Shown here: one piece after another, positions 61,701 through 64,000 of the stretch | Layout of the letters: each line of letters opens with the position of its first letter | Numbering within the stretch: position 1 is the stretch's first letter | From: Phycomyces blakesleeanus NRRL 1555(-) | Taxonomy: Eukaryota; Mucoromycota; Mucoromycetes; Mucorales; Phycomycetaceae | Assembly: GCF_001638985.1 (NCBI RefSeq) | Contig: NW_017265160.1 | Location: forward strand, 483,378 to 547,377 | Direction: 5' to 3' | Length of the DNA: 64,000 nucleotides | Program-made: the position numbers and the translations under genes | The notes under the pieces: model-generated | The model's database searches: none | Seen by the model: only the letters and a program-made list of their open reading frames with translations | What the model was told of the DNA's origin: nothing

Positions 61701-61709
61701 TGGGTTTAA
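49787..61709 (+). CDS. SMG1: SMG1 PI3K-related kinase of nonsense-mediated decay
   Basis: Phosphorylates Upf1 to drive nonsense-mediated mRNA decay. 35 exons give about 3257 aa (human 3661); every junction is in phase. Boundaries: 49787-49913, 49971-50398, 50458-50643, 50699-50771, 50845-51013, 51105-51483, 51564-52117, 52177-52391, 52447-52561, 52630-52747, 52812-53043, 53085-53239, 53303-53367, 53434-53671, 53722-53815, 53886-54157, 54226-54318, 54385-55509, 55571-55801, 55876-56625, 56690-57818, 57872-58131, 58194-58923, 59002-59207, 59264-59371, 59427-59504, 59566-59892, 59958-60077, 60130-60297, 60359-60489, 60546-60585, 60650-60823, 60897-60986, 61051-61566, 61632-61709. N-terminal HEAT repeats and a FAT domain precede the kinase: SFGSTVIVLPTKTKPKK, GLGDRHLDNIMVDY near residue 2133 and HIDYNVCFEKG, the SMG1-specific form of the activation motif. 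A long insertion separates it from FATC, ending LCLMYEGWTSWV. Intron 4 has a GC donor. Confidence 0.96.
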
Positions 61710-62093
61710 TCTACTCTTCTGCTTTGCATATTTGTAACGGACCCAGTAGCGACTGGTTATTAAATCAGTTGCAAAGACAAGCCGTGGCACAGTCTCTTGA
61801 CAAATGATAAGAGGCCTGTATGTGATTGAGTTACAACAATAAACACAATATTTTCTTGGAGCTTTTTTATTTTATTATAAATAAAAACCATATTAACAAC
61901 CAACTCGAACTTTTTCTGAATTCTACATTATTAAAAAAAATGAATTTATTTATTGTTAAAGAAAAAATAAAAATTGTCTCGTTAATAAAAATGTAAGCAA
62001 TATAGTGTAATTTTTAGCAAGTATTACCGAAATGAGATTTTTTTAAACGAGTTGAAACACTTTGAAATCACTTTTATCAAGTCGTTTGAATAT

Positions 62094-62128
62094 GACAAGA
62101 TGTACAAGATGTACAAGATGTACAAGAA
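62094..62128. repeat. Nine-base tandem repeat ACAAGATGT
   Basis: Nearly four perfect units. Confidence 0.85.
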
Positions 62129-63227
62129 TGTTCTCTATCAATCTAAATTAATATTTTGTCTTTTCTGGACAGAACATATTTTCTGCGATCTCCTCAAAGG
62201 TTAAGTGAAAAATAAATAAATTTTGGTAGTAGCTTAAAGAAAAAGGGACGATATTAAGATACGAAAAGCATTGTACCCGTTGAACCCTTGCATCCAAACA
62301 AAACAAAACAAAATCCAAAATAGATGTCAGCCATATCAACTAATCAGCTGTAATAGCTAGTATGCATAAATCAAAATTTCATTTCACTTCATGCAATCAT
62401 CATCATCGCATGATGTAAAAAGATAAAAAGTTACTGAATCTTCTATAACTTTAAAAAGAGGGGAAAATACTCTGCACATGACTTACATTTTGTCTTTATA
62501 TTTTTAAAACAAGTTCATGAATTACTCTTGCACAGGTAACTCACAATGCAATTATGTCCCTAATTGAAATGAACAATAAGGACAAGCAAAGTAGCAAGAA
62601 TCTTCCTTAAACTAGCCCAATATTTAAAAGAGATTCTTTAATGACTTTTTCGAAGGTATAAAGAAAGCAGTTCACTGAATAAAATATGTTTTTATTTGCG
62701 AAGAATCTAAGGATATTGTTTTAACAACATAGCAATTTAAAGATTTTCTAATTTTCCACTTTATTTGTTTCTTAAATCACATCAACTAAGAGAAATGTAT
62801 AATAATCATTGAAAATTAGATTGTTATTTAAATTTAAAAAAATCGATGAAGATTTTACTTTTCTATTAAATAGAGCTTTGACTATATCAAAAAATCAGAT
62901 AATTAAAAGAATCTAGCAGCATTGAAAACTCTGGAAACTTAAGAGTCTTTAGAGACTTGAATATTTTAGGTGTTTTAAGGATTATTAGGGGTATAAAGGT
63001 TATAGGGGGCCCTAATGACTTTAAGGACCCTAATAACTCCAAGAGCTCTAGGTGCTTTAAAGACTTCAAAGACACCAGAGATTTTAAATAATTCAATGAT
63101 ATCAGAAATATTCTTGTCATCATTATACATATAATTATGTATATAATATATACAATGGTAATTGTGTGCCTAATTGAAATAAACAGTAGAGAAGTAGCTA
63201 AAATTAGAGGTAAAATAGCACACTATA

Positions 63228-63672
63228 AGGGGGTTTCATTATCTCTTAGGATTAGGATTCGGATTAGGATTCGGAAAGCGGGTGTTTAAAAAATGAAATG
63301 ATTGGCTGAGAAGAATTTGAATAGAATTAAAATGTGTAGATTTAATCTGAAGGAAAAGGCTTTCGGATTGAAATTTAAAATTGCTCATTTTGACGTCTTG
63401 AAATACTTAGAGCAAAAGTTTATCAATTTATTTGCCTCTCTTAAATATTTCTACTTTATATATCAACTTTTTATAAGCTAAATGTCCAATATAAGTAATA
63501 GAAATTAACTCAATTGTTTAGAATAAAATATTAGGTTCAAGAATAAAACGATTAATTAAAAAGGGAGACTCAATAATTTGCATTTTATATTCACTATCAT
63601 TGGCTATATGTTTAACATCCGCTTTCCGAATCCTAATCCTAATCCTAATCCTAAGAGATAATGAAACCCCCT
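63228..63672. mobile_element. MITE with ~60-bp TIRs containing TTAGGATTAGGATT-type repeats
   Basis: The left arm (63228-63290) and right arm (63611-63672) are inverse copies with about two mismatches and one indel. They begin AGGGGGTTTCATTATCT, identical to the 17-bp end of the element at 19791-20283, and continue into GGATTA/GGATTC hexamers. The 445-bp element has no coding capacity. TA-rich flanks fit a TA or TATA duplication. Confidence 0.85.
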
Positions 63673-64000
63673 TATATATAGGTAATTGAATTTACACAAG
63701 ATAACTTTTGACTGTCAAGACATCTATACAAATTTGAAAGGCTTTCATAAATTTAGACAGATGGGTAGTGCAAATGAATAGTGAATACTTTAATTGATAA
63801 CAGTATAAGACATATGATAAACTTTTGAAAGAAGTATTATCATAAATTCTAGAAGATGAGTATATAAAGTATGAAATCAAGCAAAAGAAACTAAGCAACA
63901 AATTCAATTATTGCTATTTTATTTGAACCAAAAGTTTCAATTTTTACATGGATTATATTTGTTTTTGTTTTAGTATAAAATATTTATAAGAATAAAATAT

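Larger units (their letters stand above)
61710..64000. other. Intergenic region at right edge with repeats and a MITE
   Basis: No supported gene. It contains an ACAAGATGT array (62094-62128), a degenerate short-period repeat (about 62925-63085) and a MITE (63228-63672). Confidence 0.55.

Overview
The window looks like nuclear DNA of an early-diverging filamentous fungus, most likely Mucoromycota and Mucorales-like. The DNA is AT-rich. Genes carry many short spliceosomal introns: about 105 across 17 gene models, up to 34 in one gene, mostly 50-90 nt. Fungal-type proteins (a Vps17-like retromer nexin, small secreted ML-domain protein) sit beside genes that ascomycete yeasts have lost (SMG1 kinase, a minor-spliceosome intron). 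The species assignment is inference. All gene models below were assembled by joining exons so that phase and family conservation agree; no transcript data were available.

Layout. 1-9.5 kb is gene-dense: DCP2 (minus, cut by the left edge), mitochondrial release factor RF1 (plus), a Vps17-like sorting nexin (minus), a Cdc4/FBXW7-type F-box WD40 protein (minus) and a phytochelatin-synthase-like protein (minus). 9.6-9.9 kb holds five identical ATCTGATAA sites upstream of the last gene. 10-14.7 kb is a gene desert with a MITE. 14.8-19.1 kb holds a four-span membrane protein, RAD6, mitochondrial EF-Ts and ribosomal protein L30. 19.1-24.4 kb is repeat-rich and contains a nested pair of MITEs. 24.4-25.8 kb holds an orphan multi-pass membrane protein, then 4 kb without a gene. 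29.8-31.9 kb holds a cyclic-nucleotide phosphodiesterase. 31.9-36.7 kb has two neighbouring related MITEs. 36.7-38.1 kb holds a disordered membrane-anchored protein. 39.3-61.7 kb is again dense: pepsin-like protease, NPC2-like lipid-binding protein, MSH2 (24 exons), a small acidic protein, a phosducin-like protein and SMG1 (35 exons, about 3257 aa). 61.7-64 kb holds another MITE.

The genes do not form a pathway cluster. DCP2 and SMG1 both act in mRNA turnover and nonsense-mediated decay. RF1 and EF-Ts both serve mitochondrial translation. RAD6, MSH2 and the Cdc4-like protein are genome-maintenance or ubiquitin factors. I read these as coincidental neighbours.

Most noteworthy: (1) a textbook U12-type AT-AC intron inside DCP2; (2) a phytochelatin-synthase homologue whose catalytic Cys is Ala, with a probable mitochondrial presequence, behind a dense array of sites matching the fungal iron-GATA-factor consensus; (3) several MITE families with intact terminal inverted repeats and target duplications, one inserted inside another. 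I found no CRISPR array, rRNA, convincing tRNA, biosynthetic cluster or viral gene.
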